Origin: Streptomyces griseofuscus
GTDB lineage: Bacteria; Actinomycetota; Actinomycetes; Streptomycetales; Streptomycetaceae
DNA: 64,000 nt
Direction of reading: 5' to 3'
Assembly (NCBI RefSeq): GCF_014673495.1
Contig: NZ_CP051006.1
Coordinates: 3,596,001-3,660,000 of the forward strand
The stretch's first letter is position 1. Every line of letters starts with the position of its first letter. A program made the translations under genes and the position numbers. The notes beneath the pieces are model-generated. The model was not told the DNA's origin. It saw only the letters and a list, made by a program, of their open reading frames with translations, and did not search any database. This document shows positions 8,772 through 17,239 of the stretch, in pieces.

Positions 8772-9980
8772 ATGTCCGCAGACCTCGCCGTCATCGGCCT
8801 CGGCCCCTACGGTTTGCCGCTCGCCCAGGCCGCGGTGGCCGCCGGCATCCCCACCCTCGGCTATGCCACCGGACCCGAGGCGGGGCCGCTGAGCCCCGCC
8901 GAGCTGCGCCGGATGCACGCGACCGGCTTCCGGCGCGCCACCGACCCGGCCCAGCTCGGCCGGGTGCGCACCGCGGTGATCTGCGCGCCCACCCCGCCCG
9001 GCGCCGACGGCGGCCTGGACCTCGGCCAGGTCGAGGCCGCCGCCCACACCCTGGCCGGACGGCTGCGCCCGAACACCACGGTCATCCTGGAGTCGCCGGT
9101 GCCGCCGGGCACGACCGAGGAATTCCTGCGTCCCCTCCTGGAGGAGGGCTCCGGGCTGCGCGCGGGCCGCGACTTCCATCTCGCCTACTCGCCCAGCCGG
9201 GTCGACCCCGGCAACCGCGCGCACACCCCGGCCGGCACCCCCAAGGTCATCGGCGGCCTCACCCCCGCCTGCACCGAGTCGGCCGCCGCCTTCTACGGCC
9301 GGCTCACCGACAAGGTGGTCCGCGCGCGCGGGCTGCGCGAGGCGGAGGCGGTGCAGATCCTGGAGACCAACTTCCGGCACGTCAACATCGCGCTGGTCAA
9401 CGAGATGGCCGTGCTCTGCCACGAACTCGGTGTCGACCTGTGGGACGTCATCCGCTGCGCAGAGACCAAGCCGTTCGGCTTCCAGGCGTTCCGGCCGGGC
9501 CCCGGCGTCGGCGGCCACGCCGTCCCGCAGGACCTCACCGGATACGCGAGCCGCGCCCTGCGCATGGTGGAACTGGCCCAGCAGGTCAACAACCGGATGC
9601 CCGCATACGTCGTACAGCGCGCCGCGACGCTGCTCAACGAGCACGGCAAGTCCGCCCGGTGTGCGCGCGTGCTGCTGCTCGGCGTGACCTACAAGGCGGA
9701 CCTCCCCGACCAGCAGGGCGCCCCGGCCAGGGAGATCGCCGCACGCCTGATGCAACTCGGCGCGTCCGTGAGCTACCACGACCCCTACGTGCCCGCCTGG
9801 AGCGTCCTGGACCGCCCGGTCCCACGCGTCGACTCCCTCTACGAGGCCGCCGCGGCCGCCGACCTGACGATCCTGCTCCAGCAGCACCGCACGTACGACC
9901 TCCAGGGCCTGTCGGTAAAGGCCCAACTCCTCCTGGACACGAGGGGAGCAACCCCGACGGGCGCGGCGAACCGGCTCTGA
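8772..9980 (+). CDS. UDP-glucose/GDP-mannose dehydrogenase family protein lacking catalytic Cys
   Basis: 402 residues in the three-domain nucleotide-sugar dehydrogenase fold. The NAD motif is GLGPYGLPLA, the central helix is NFRHVNIALVNE, and the C-terminal UDP-binding domain begins GVTYKADLPD. In active members the catalytic cysteine lies in GGHC(I/L)P; here the motif reads PGPGVGGHAVPQD, so residue 250 is Ala. The preceding conserved lysine of the V-K-L-x-E-N stretch is Gln (VQILET). The oxidative half-reaction through a thiohemiacetal should therefore be impossible. It may act as a 4-oxidoreductase, a binding protein or a partner subunit. It is transcribed divergently from glpD. Confidence 0.9.
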   Translation: MSADLAVIGLGPYGLPLAQAAVAAGIPTLGYATGPEAGPLSPAELRRMHATGFRRATDPAQLGRVRTAVICAPTPPGADGGLDLGQVEAAAHTLAGRLRPNTTVILESPVPPGTTEEFLRPLLEEGSGLRAGRDFHLAYSPSRVDPGNRAHTPAGTPKVIGGLTPACTESAAAFYGRLTDKVVRARGLREAEAVQILETNFRHVNIALVNEMAVLCHELGVDLWDVIRCAETKPFGFQAFRPGPGVGGHAVPQDLTGYASRALRMVELAQQVNNRMPAYVVQRAATLLNEHGKSARCARVLLLGVTYKADLPDQQGAPAREIAARLMQLGASVSYHDPYVPAWSVLDRPVPRVDSLYEAAAAADLTILLQQHRTYDLQGLSVKAQLLLDTRGATPTGAANRL

Positions 9981-10142
9981 GGAGCGCTCCGTTCGAAACT
10001 CCGCACCAGGTCACGATAGGAAAACAACCGGGGCGTCGTCGGCCCTGCCTGTTAGTCTCCCCCGGACTTACCGCACACAGGTGCGAGTGGTCTCCCGTTC
10101 CACCTCATCCAGTTTGTGCCACAGCACGGGGGGATTTCTGTC

Positions 10143-10691
10143 ATGAGCCAGTCAGCACCACCGCCGCAGCCGCAGCCCGGCCCGGTCGACGCCAACCCGT
10201 ACGCCCAGCAGGCGCCGGCCGGTATGCCGTACCCGCCGCAGCCGGGCGCCCCCGGCATGCCGCTGGCCCCCGTCGCGCCCGCGCCGGTCCGCGGCAACCC
10301 GGCCCTCGGCCTCGTCGCCGCGGTGGTCGCCGCCGTGGTCGCCGCCGGGCTCTACGGCCTGATCATCGGCGGCACCAAGCACGAGATCGGCTACGCGGCC
10401 GTGGGTGTCGGCTTCGTCATCGGCCTCGCGGCGGGCAAGGCGGGCGGCCGCAACGCCGTCCTGCCGATCGCCTCCGTGGTGCTGGCGCTGGTCTCGGTGT
10501 ACTTCGGCCAGCTGGTGGGCGAGGCGATGATCGGCGCCAAGGCGACCGGCCTGAGCTTCTCGCAGGTCTTCTTCGACCACTTCGACGTGGTGCAGAAGGC
10601 CTGGAAGCAGGATGCCGACCTGCTCACCTTCGTGTTCTTCGCCATCGCGGGTTTCGCCGCGTTCTCGGCCGCCAAGAAGGCCGCCCGGTAA
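10143..10691 (+). CDS. small multi-pass membrane protein of unknown function
   Basis: 182 residues, not recognised beyond being Streptomyces-like. The N-terminal 55 residues are Pro/Gln/Ala-rich and cytoplasmic in appearance. Four hydrophobic stretches follow: LGLVAAVVAAVVAAGLYGL, an AAVGVGFVIGLAAG segment, LPIASVVLALVSVYFGQL, and a C-terminal FVFFAIAGFAAFSAAKKAAR. ATG 10143 follows GGGGGG at 9 nt. The gene stands alone between the sugar-dehydrogenase homologue and a strong bidirectional terminator. Confidence 0.85.
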   Translation: MSQSAPPPQPQPGPVDANPYAQQAPAGMPYPPQPGAPGMPLAPVAPAPVRGNPALGLVAAVVAAVVAAGLYGLIIGGTKHEIGYAAVGVGFVIGLAAGKAGGRNAVLPIASVVLALVSVYFGQLVGEAMIGAKATGLSFSQVFFDHFDVVQKAWKQDADLLTFVFFAIAGFAAFSAAKKAAR

Positions 10692-10705
10692 GACGCGCCC
10701 CGAGC

Positions 10706-10752
10706 ACGCGAAGGGGTCCGGCCACCGCTGCGGTGGCCGGACCCCTTCGCGT
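10706..10752. terminator. bidirectional terminator between membrane-protein gene and guaB3
   Basis: A perfect 22-bp inverted repeat (10706-10727 and 10731-10752) with a 3-nt loop CTG. It sits between two convergent genes, so it can end transcription from both. There is no T-tract, which is common in this group. Confidence 0.9.
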
Positions 10753-10789
10753 CGTACGAAGCCCCTGTACGAGACCTTCGAACCTCGGA

Positions 10790-11914
10790 TCAGCGCTTGT
10801 GCTGGCTGTCCGCGACCGTCACCTCGACCCGCTGGAACTCCTTGAGCTCGCTGTAGCCGGTGGTGGACATGGCGCGGCGCAGGGCGCCGAAGAGGTTCAT
10901 CGAGCCGTCCGGGGTGTGGGACGGGCCGGTGAGGACCTCCTCGATGGTGCCGACGGTGCCGAGGTCGACCTTCTTGCCGCGCGGCAGCTCCTCGTTGACC
11001 GCCTCCATGCCCCAGTGGTGGCCCTTGCCGGGCGCGTCCGTGGCGCGGGCCAGCGGGGAGCCCATCATCACCGCGTCGGCGCCGCAGGCGATCGCCTTGG
11101 GCAGATCGCCGGACCAGCCGACACCGCCGTCCGCGATCACGTGCACATAGCGGCCGCCGGATTCGTCCATGTAGTCGCGGCGGGCCGCGGCCACATCGGC
11201 GACGGCGGTGGCCATCGGGACCTGGATGCCCAGCACATTGCGGGTGGTGTGCGCGGCGCCGCCGCCGAAGCCGACCAGGACGCCGGCCGCGCCGGTGCGC
11301 ATCAGGTGCAGGGCGGCGGTGTAGGTGGCGCAGCCGCCGACGATCACCGGGACGTCCAGCTCGTAGATGAACTGCTTCAGGTTCAGCGGCTCGTGCGAGG
11401 AGGACACGTGCTCCGCGGAGACCGTGGTGCCGCGGATCACGAAGATGTCCACGCCCGCGTCCACGACCGCCTTGGAGAACTGGGCGGTGCGCTGCGGGGA
11501 GAGCGCGGCGGCCGTGACCACACCGGAGTCGCGCACCTCCTTGATGCGGGCGCCGATCAGCTCCTCCTTGATGGGCGCCGCGTAGATCTCCTGGAGGCGG
11601 CGGGTGGCGCGCTCGGCCGGCAGCTCGGTGATCTCGTCCAGCAGCGGCTGCGGGTCCTCGTACCGCGTCCACAGACCTTCGAGGTTGAGCACGCCGAGGC
11701 CGCCCAGCTCGCCGATACGGATCGCGGTGGCCGGGGAGACCACGGAGTCCATGGGAGCCGCCAGGAAGGGCAGCTCGAAGCGGTAGGCGTCGATCTGCCA
11801 GGCGATCGAGACCTCCTTCGGGTCCCGCGTACGGCGGCTGGGGACGACGGCGATGTCGTCGAAGGCGTACGCCCGGCGGCCGCGCTTGCCGCGCCCGATC
11901 TCGATCTCAGTCAC
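10790..11914 (-). CDS. guaB3: GuaB3 family IMP dehydrogenase-related protein
   Basis: 374 residues. TIM-barrel protein of the IMP dehydrogenase/GMP reductase superfamily without the CBS pair found in the adjacent guaB product. The phosphate-binding segments GGVGWSGDLPKAIACGADAV and LAAPMDSV are retained. The catalytic loop, GPGSICTTR in true IMPDH, reads GFGGGAAHTTR, placing His222 where the nucleophilic Cys belongs. GTG 11914 has AAAGG upstream. It lies just downstream of guaB, the order also found in mycobacteria. Its reaction is not established from sequence; a purine-nucleotide binding or regulatory role is as plausible as catalysis. Confidence 0.93.
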   Translation of the reverse strand: MTEIEIGRGKRGRRAYAFDDIAVVPSRRTRDPKEVSIAWQIDAYRFELPFLAAPMDSVVSPATAIRIGELGGLGVLNLEGLWTRYEDPQPLLDEITELPAERATRRLQEIYAAPIKEELIGARIKEVRDSGVVTAAALSPQRTAQFSKAVVDAGVDIFVIRGTTVSAEHVSSSHEPLNLKQFIYELDVPVIVGGCATYTAALHLMRTGAAGVLVGFGGGAAHTTRNVLGIQVPMATAVADVAAARRDYMDESGGRYVHVIADGGVGWSGDLPKAIACGADAVMMGSPLARATDAPGKGHHWGMEAVNEELPRGKKVDLGTVGTIEEVLTGPSHTPDGSMNLFGALRRAMSTTGYSELKEFQRVEVTVADSQHKR

Positions 11915-11972
11915 GTCTGTGGCCTTTCCTGTTGCGTTTCAGCGCCTTCCAGTATCGCCGACGGGTACGACA

Positions 11973-12003
11973 AAGGCGGCCCCGGATGTTCCGGGACCGC
12001 CTT
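11973..12003 (-). terminator. terminator downstream of guaB
   Basis: A 14-bp inverted repeat (11973-11986 and 11990-12003) with one mismatch and a 3-nt loop lies between the guaB stop codon and the guaB3 start. It suggests that guaB and guaB3 are largely separate transcription units. Confidence 0.7.
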
Positions 12004-12019
12004 CGGCACGCTCCGGTGA

Positions 12020-13522
12020 CTACTTGGCGCTGTAGTTCGGCGCCTCGACCGTCATCTGGATGTCGTGCGGGTGGCTCTCCTTGAGACCCGCCGAGGTGAT
12101 CCGCACGAAGCGGCCCTTGGACTCCATCTCCTCGATGGTGGCCGCGCCCACGTAGCCCATGGTCTGGCGCAGACCGCCGACCAGCTGGTGCAGCACGTTG
12201 GCGAGCGGGCCGCGGTAGGGCACCTGGCCCTCGACGCCCTCGGGCACGAGCTTGTCGTCGGACGCCACCTCGGCCTGGAAGTAGCGGTCCTTCGAGTACG
12301 ACCGGCCCTGGCCGCGGGACTGCATGGCGCCCAGCGAGCCCATGCCGCGGTACGACTTGAACTGCTTGCCGTTGATGAACAGCAGCTCGCCCGGGGACTC
12401 CTCGCAGCCGGCCAGGAGACTGCCCAGCATCACGGTGTCGGCGCCGGCCGCGAGGGCCTTGCCGATGTCGCCGGAGTACTGGAGGCCGCCGTCGCCGATC
12501 AGCGGGATGCCCGCCTGGCGGGCGGCGCGGGACGCCTCGTAGATGGCCGTGACCTGCGGGACACCGATACCGGCGACCACCCGCGTGGTGCAGATCGAGC
12601 CCGGTCCGACGCCCACCTTGATGCCGTCGACACCGGCGTCGATGAGCGCCTGGGCGCCGTCGCGGGTGGCGACATTGCCGCCGATCACGTCCACGTTCAC
12701 GCTGGACTTGATCTTCGCCATCCAGCTGAGGGCGTTGCTGTTGTGGCCGTGCGAGGTGTCGACGACCAGGAAGTCCGCGCCCGCCTCGGCGAGCGCCTGG
12801 GCGCGCTCCAGCGCCTCGGGGCTCGCGCCGACGGCGGCACCGACGAGCAGACGGCCCTCGGCGTCCTTGGCGGCGTTCGGGTACTGCTCGGCCTTGACGA
12901 AGTCCTTGACCGTGATGAGGCCCTTGAGGACGCCCGCCTCGTCGACCAGCGGCAGCTTCTCGATCTTGTGCTTGCGCAGCAGCTCCATGGCCTCCGGGCC
13001 GGAGGTGCCGACCTTGCCGGTGACCAGCGGCATCGGGGTCATGACCTCGCGCACCCGACGGCTGCGGTCGCTCTCGAAGGCCATGTCGCGGTTGGTCACG
13101 ATGCCGAGCAGCTTGCCGGCCGGGTCGGTGACCGGGACACCGCTGATGCGGAACTTGGCGCACAGGGCGTCGGCCTCGGCGAGCGTGGCCTCCGGGTGCA
13201 CCGTGATCGGGTCGGTGACCATGCCGGACTCGGACCGCTTCACCAGGTCGACCTGGTTGACCTGGTCCTCGACGGAGAGATTGCGGTGCAGGACGCCGAC
13301 GCCACCGAGGCGGGCCATGGCGATGGCCATGCGGGACTCGGTCACCTTGTCCATCGCCGCCGACAGCATCGGGATGTTCACCCGGACGTTGCGGGAGATG
13401 CGTGACGAGGTGTCGACCGCGTTGGGGAGCACCTCGGAGGCCCCCGGCAGCAGCAGCACGTCGTCGTAGGTCAGCCCGAGTGTCGCGAATTTTCCGGGCA
13501 CTCCGTCGACGTTGGCAGTCAT
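12020..13522 (-). CDS. guaB: inosine-5'-monophosphate dehydrogenase
   Basis: 500 residues. Catalyses the NAD-dependent oxidation of IMP to XMP, the committed step to guanine nucleotides. The barrel begins at YDDVLLLPG. A pair of CBS (Bateman) domains is inserted at about residues 95-215 (VTDPITVHPEATLAEAD and REVMTPMPLVTGKVG), normally the site of adenine/guanine nucleotide control. The catalytic loop GPGSICTTR gives Cys311. The mobile flap ends in RGMGSLGAM. The start ATG at 13522 has GGGGAAGG about 6 nt upstream. All catalytic elements are present, in contrast to the neighbouring guaB3. Confidence 0.98.
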   Translation of the reverse strand: MTANVDGVPGKFATLGLTYDDVLLLPGASEVLPNAVDTSSRISRNVRVNIPMLSAAMDKVTESRMAIAMARLGGVGVLHRNLSVEDQVNQVDLVKRSESGMVTDPITVHPEATLAEADALCAKFRISGVPVTDPAGKLLGIVTNRDMAFESDRSRRVREVMTPMPLVTGKVGTSGPEAMELLRKHKIEKLPLVDEAGVLKGLITVKDFVKAEQYPNAAKDAEGRLLVGAAVGASPEALERAQALAEAGADFLVVDTSHGHNSNALSWMAKIKSSVNVDVIGGNVATRDGAQALIDAGVDGIKVGVGPGSICTTRVVAGIGVPQVTAIYEASRAARQAGIPLIGDGGLQYSGDIGKALAAGADTVMLGSLLAGCEESPGELLFINGKQFKSYRGMGSLGAMQSRGQGRSYSKDRYFQAEVASDDKLVPEGVEGQVPYRGPLANVLHQLVGGLRQTMGYVGAATIEEMESKGRFVRITSAGLKESHPHDIQMTVEAPNYSAK

Positions 13523-13661
13523 GACACCTTCCCCAAATGGCCTTGCTCGGTGCGGATGTCCATGCTAACGGCAGGCATGGCCAGCAAATTCCACGGCGGA
13601 AGATCACCTTCGGCTTCGTATGTTCATACGGTGTTCGCGAAGACGCCGGGCGCCGATGCCG

Positions 13662-14249
13662 CTACTGCTCGGCGAGGGCCCGCAGTCGGCTCAGGGCCCG
13701 GTGCTGGGCGACCCTGACCGCTCCGGGTGACATTCCCAACATCTGTCCGGTTTCCTCCGCCGTGAGGCCCACCGCGATGCGCAGCAGCAGCAGTTCGCGC
13801 TGGTTCTCGGGGAGGTTGGCCAGCAGTTTCTTGGCCCACTCGGCGTCGCTGCTGAGCAGGGCGCGCTCCTCGGGGCCGAGCGAGTCGTCGGGCCGCTCGG
13901 GCATCTCGTCGGAGGGCACGGCGGTCGAACCCGGATGGCGCATCGCGGCGCGCTGGAGGTCGGCGACCTTGTGCGAGGCGATGGCGAAGACGAACGCCTC
14001 GAAGGGGCGCCCGGTGTCCCGGTAGCGGGGCAGCGCGAGCAGGACGGCGACACAGACCTCCTGGGCGAGGTCCTCCACGAAGTGGCGCGCGTCGCCGGGC
14101 AGTCGCGACAGCCGGGTGCGGCAGTAGCGCAGCGCCAGCGGATGGACGTGCGCGAGCAGGTCGTGCGTGGCCTGTTCGTCGCCGTCGACGGCACGAAGCA
14201 CGAGAGCACCGATCGCCCCCTGGGCCGTGCCCGCCTCGTCGTCGCGCAT
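13662..14249 (-). CDS. sigD: RNA polymerase sigma factor, SigD type
   Basis: 195 residues from ATG 14249. ECF-like sigma factor: region 2 (DLLAHVHPLALRYCRTRLSR to HFVEDLAQEVCVAVLLALPRY) and region 4 (LPENQRELLLLRIAVGLTAEETGQMLGMSPGAVRVAQHRALSRLR) are clear. By position, beside guaB, bldM and whiD, it corresponds to mycobacterial SigD, which sits beside guaB2 and whiB3. No anti-sigma factor gene is next to it. The start is uncertain: an in-frame ATG at 14339 would add 30 His/Asn-rich residues, but its AGGGG touches the start codon. Confidence 0.9.
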   Translation of the reverse strand: MRDDEAGTAQGAIGALVLRAVDGDEQATHDLLAHVHPLALRYCRTRLSRLPGDARHFVEDLAQEVCVAVLLALPRYRDTGRPFEAFVFAIASHKVADLQRAAMRHPGSTAVPSDEMPERPDDSLGPEERALLSSDAEWAKKLLANLPENQRELLLLRIAVGLTAEETGQMLGMSPGAVRVAQHRALSRLRALAEQ

Positions 14250-14747
14250 CGGTCCATGGTGCCCTGCGGCCGTCCGGTCCGTCGCATCGTGCTGATGGTT
14301 GTGCACCGAAGCGTTATGAGCAGGTGCGCCGGCACTCATCCCCTGCGCCCTCCCCTTCCGCTCGACCGACTCGTCCCCGAGAGACTCCACACCCTCAAGG
14401 ATGCGGCATCCGCGCCGAAACGAGCAGCGCCCGTCCGGTGGGCCGCCTTGCACGCCGCCGAACGGCACGCCCTGGCGGAGCGTACGCGGTATCTTCCGGC
14501 CGGCCGCGACGGACACCGGCCTGCGAGAACCCGCGGGGGCGGGCACCGGGGCGCGGGAAGCCGACGGGGACGCACGACACGGACGGCACCGCCGGGAGCG
14601 GGGCGCGCCGCGCCGACCGGGGGTCTGCCACGGCTCCGCTCGCCGGACCGGCGAGGGTCCCGGGCACCAGGGGCGTCTTCACGACGGCCCCCGAGAGCCA
14701 GGACTCGCCCGGCCCCGCGCGGCATGGCGCGCGGGGCCCGCCGGGTC
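14250..14747. other. gene-free stretch between bldM and sigD
   Basis: About 500 bases without a convincing gene on either strand; open frames here lack ribosome sites and recognisable content. It holds the bldM terminator at its right end and must contain the sigD leader and promoter near 14250-14340. I cannot assign a promoter with confidence. Confidence 0.6.
14711..14738 (-). terminator. terminator downstream of bldM
   Basis: A GC-only stem of 10-11 bp (14711-14720 with 14729-14738) around the loop GGCATGGC begins 10 nt after the bldM stop codon. Confidence 0.75.
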
Positions 14748-15359
14748 CTACCTGACCAGGCCCCAGCGGAAACCGAGGGCCACCGCGTGGGCACGGTCCG
14801 AGGCGCCGAGCTTCTTGAACAGGCGCCGGGCGTGGGTCTTGACGGTGTCCTCGGAGAGGAACAGCTCACGGCCGATCTCGGCGTTCGAGCGGCCGTGGCT
14901 CATCCCCTCCAGGACCTGGATCTCACGCGCGGTGAGCGTGGGCGCGGCGCCCATCTCGGCCGAGCGCAGCCGGCGCGGGGCCAGCCTCCAGGTCGGGTCG
15001 GCGAGGGCCTGGGTGACCGTGGCCCGCAGTTCGGCGCGCGAGGCGTCCTTGTGCAGATAGCCCCGGGCACCGGCGGCGACCGCGAGGGCCACGCCGTCCA
15101 GGTCCTCGGCGACGGTCAGCATGATGATGCGCGCGCCGGGATCGGCGGACAGCAATCGGCGCACCGTCTCGACGCCGCCCAGGCCGGGCATGCGCACATC
15201 CATCAGAATGAGGTCGGAGCGATCGGCGCCCCAGCGGCGGAGGACTTCCTCGCCGTTGGCCGCCGTCGTCACACGCTCGACACCGGGCACGGTCGCGACC
15301 GCGCGGCGGAGCGCTTCTCGGGCAAGCGGGGAGTCGTCGCAGACGAGGACGGATGTCAT
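14748..15359 (-). CDS. bldM: developmental response regulator BldM
   Basis: 203 residues, exactly the size known for BldM, an orphan LuxR/FixJ-type regulator needed for aerial hyphae and sporulation genes; it acts as a homodimer or as a heterodimer with WhiI. The receiver domain has the acidic pair Asp8-Asp9, Asp54 in LMDVRMPG, Thr82 and Lys104. The C-terminal HTH (LTAREIQVLEGMSHGRSNAEIGREL to KTHARRLFKKL) binds DNA. ATG 15359 has GGAGGG 6 nt upstream. No histidine kinase is adjacent. A matching BldN promoter lies 124 nt upstream of the start codon, and whiD is divergent. Confidence 0.97.
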   Translation of the reverse strand: MTSVLVCDDSPLAREALRRAVATVPGVERVTTAANGEEVLRRWGADRSDLILMDVRMPGLGGVETVRRLLSADPGARIIMLTVAEDLDGVALAVAAGARGYLHKDASRAELRATVTQALADPTWRLAPRRLRSAEMGAAPTLTAREIQVLEGMSHGRSNAEIGRELFLSEDTVKTHARRLFKKLGASDRAHAVALGFRWGLVR

Positions 15360-15739
15360 GACCGCCCTCCGCAGCTGATGCGCGTCACCTTGAGCCTCCA
15401 GGCTGGTACGGAATCTCACCTGTGCGGTCGACCGTCTCGGACGCCTGCCCGAGCGCTTGTTTTTTCAACCGCCTCCGCACTCTCAACGACGGTCACTCGA
15501 AAGAGTTACGGGGCTGCACACCGTCATCGGCACTCTACGTGAGGGCACCGACACGGTGCAGACATGCTCAACGGACCCTCAACTTTTCATCACAACCTAT
15601 GCCCCATTCAGCTGCTTTTCTTCCCGTTTCGTAGTGTTCGGGGCTAGATTCGCAATGAGTCATATTTACATCTCCTTAGACCGGAGATGTACGGTCGTTG
15701 GCACCGTATCCGCCCAGAACGGCTACAAGGGGTCACGTA
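15360..15739. other. bldM-whiD divergent regulatory region
   Basis: 380 bases between the start codons of bldM (minus) and whiD (plus). It contains the BldN-type bldM promoter at 15483-15510 and a notably AT-richer block at about 15585-15680 on the whiD side. No gene is supported in it. Confidence 0.8.
15483..15510 (-). promoter_or_regulatory. BldN-type (ECF sigma) promoter of bldM
   Basis: Read on the minus strand: CGTAAC (15510-15505), 16-nt spacer, CGTTGA (15488-15483). This is the promoter pattern reported for the sporulation sigma factor BldN, whose best-known target is bldM. Position and orientation fit transcription into bldM. Confidence 0.9.
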
Positions 15740-16069
15740 ATGGCAGATTTCTCCCGCCTTCCCGGACCGAACGCGGACCTGTGGGACTGGCAGCTGCTGG
15801 CTGCTTGCCGCGGGGTGGACAGCTCGCTCTTCTTTCACCCGGAGGGCGAGCGCGGGGCGGCTCGGAGCGCTCGCGAGAACTCGGCCAAGGAGGTCTGCAT
15901 GAGGTGCCCGGTCCGTGCGGAGTGCGCGGCGCACGCGCTTGCCGTGCGCGAGCCGTACGGCGTCTGGGGCGGCCTGACCGAGGACGAGCGCGAGGAGCTG
16001 ATGGGGCGGGCACGCAACCGCCTGGTGGCCGCCTCGACCACCGGCGGCGACACCGCCCACAGTCACTGA
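15740..16069 (+). CDS. whiD: WhiB-family sporulation regulator WhiD
   Basis: 109 residues. WhiB-like [4Fe-4S] protein required in late spore maturation; mycobacterial WhiB3 is the corresponding gene by position. The four cluster ligands are Cys23, Cys53, Cys56 and Cys62 (ACRG, VCMRC, AEC). The turn YGVWGGLTEDER and the basic tail GRARNR, thought to contact DNA and sigma factor, follow. ATG 15740 has AAGGGG upstream; an upstream in-frame ATG has no site. It probably works with the principal sigma factor region 4, as known for Wbl proteins. Confidence 0.96.
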   Translation: MADFSRLPGPNADLWDWQLLAACRGVDSSLFFHPEGERGAARSARENSAKEVCMRCPVRAECAAHALAVREPYGVWGGLTEDEREELMGRARNRLVAASTTGGDTAHSH

Positions 16070-16210
16070 AGGAACGTTTCTGCACCCAGGGTCCGCCGGA
16101 CGCTCCGGCGCCCCCACCCCCCTCCGGGCACGCCACGCGCGCCCGCGATTCCGCGCGGCTTCACGCCTCGGCGCCGCCCGGGGTCCCTGCCGGGCTCCTC
16201 ACCTGGAGCC

Positions 16211-16248
16211 CCTACCGGGCTTCTTCACGCCTACCGGGCTTCTTCGCG
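16211..16248. repeat. two direct copies of a 19-bp unit
   Basis: CCTACCGGGCTTCTTCACG (16211-16229) is repeated with one change at 16230-16248, just beyond the end of the LysR gene. A weaker third copy may precede it. Confidence 0.7.
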
Positions 16249-16256
16249 GCGCGGTG

Positions 16257-17159
16257 TCACACCGCGCGCCCGGCCGCCCGCGACAGCTGCTCCAGGGTCG
16301 CCGCCACCGCCGGAACCTGTGCCAGATCGGGCAGGGTGAGCGCGACGATCTCTCGCCGCACCGCGGGTTCGAGGCGCACCGCGCGCACCCCTCGCGGCCG
16401 TACCGACTCCACCGCGAGCTGCGGCAGTACGGCCACGCCCAGACCCGCGCCCACCAGGCCGGCGACCGCCGGATAGTCGTCGGTGGCGAAGTCGATGCGC
16501 GGCGCGAACCCGGCGCCCTGGCAGACCTCCACCAGCTGGCCCCGGCAGCGCGGGCAGCCCGCGATCCAGGGCTCCTCGGCCAGCTCCCTGATGGCGACGG
16601 TCTCGGCGCGCGCGAGCCGGTGCCGCTCGGGCACCAGGGCCACCAGACGGTCGGTCAGCAGGGGGCGTACGACCAGGTCGTCCCAGTCCTCGGCGACCGC
16701 CGCGCCCTCGTAGCGAAAGGCAAGGGCGAGATCGCAGTCGCCCTCGCGCAGCAGCTCGACGGAGCGCGGGGGTTCGGCCTCCTCCAGGGAGACCCGGGTG
16801 CCGGGGTGCGCGGCGCGCAGGGCGGCCAGGGCGGTGGGGACCAGGGTGGAGCTTCCGCTGGGGAAGGAGACCAGCCGGACCCGGCCGGCCCGCAGGCCCG
16901 CGATGGCGGCGACCTCCTCCTCGGCGGCGGTGAGCCCGGCGAGGATGCCGGAGGCGTGCCTGACCAGGGCCTCGCCCGCCTGGGTCAGCCGCATCTCGCG
17001 GCCCGCGCGGATCAGCAGCGGGGTGCCGACGGAGGTCTCCAGGGCCTTCATCTGCTGGCTGACGGCGGGCTGGGTGCAGCCCAGCTCGCGCCCCGCCGCC
17101 GAGAAGGAGCCGGTGGCGGCGACGGCGCGCAGGACACGGAGATGACGGGCCTCGATCAT
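16257..17159 (-). CDS. LysR-family transcriptional regulator
   Basis: 300 residues. The N-terminal winged HTH (ARHLRVLRAVAATGSFSAAG to CTQPAVSQQMKALE) is typical LysR, followed by a periplasmic-binding-fold effector domain (about 90-295). The pair CPRCRG in the effector domain is unusual and could be redox- or metal-sensitive, but that is speculation. ATG 17159 is chosen from family alignment; GAGGG touches the start codon, so spacing is poor. It is transcribed divergently from the MOSC gene 80 nt away, which is a likely target. Confidence 0.93.
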   Translation of the reverse strand: MIEARHLRVLRAVAATGSFSAAGRELGCTQPAVSQQMKALETSVGTPLLIRAGREMRLTQAGEALVRHASGILAGLTAAEEEVAAIAGLRAGRVRLVSFPSGSSTLVPTALAALRAAHPGTRVSLEEAEPPRSVELLREGDCDLALAFRYEGAAVAEDWDDLVVRPLLTDRLVALVPERHRLARAETVAIRELAEEPWIAGCPRCRGQLVEVCQGAGFAPRIDFATDDYPAVAGLVGAGLGVAVLPQLAVESVRPRGVRAVRLEPAVRREIVALTLPDLAQVPAVAATLEQLSRAAGRAV

Positions 17160-17239
17160 CCCTCAAGCATAAGGCCGTCTTGGGGTCGACGTCCGAAATT
17201 CGCTCGACGCTTTGAGTAACGATCCCGTACGGTGCGGGC

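Noticed and set aside
13523..13661. A purine riboswitch or leader RNA upstream of guaB
   Set aside because: Only a short imperfect dyad around CCATGC/GCATGG is present; no recognised riboswitch core could be drawn.
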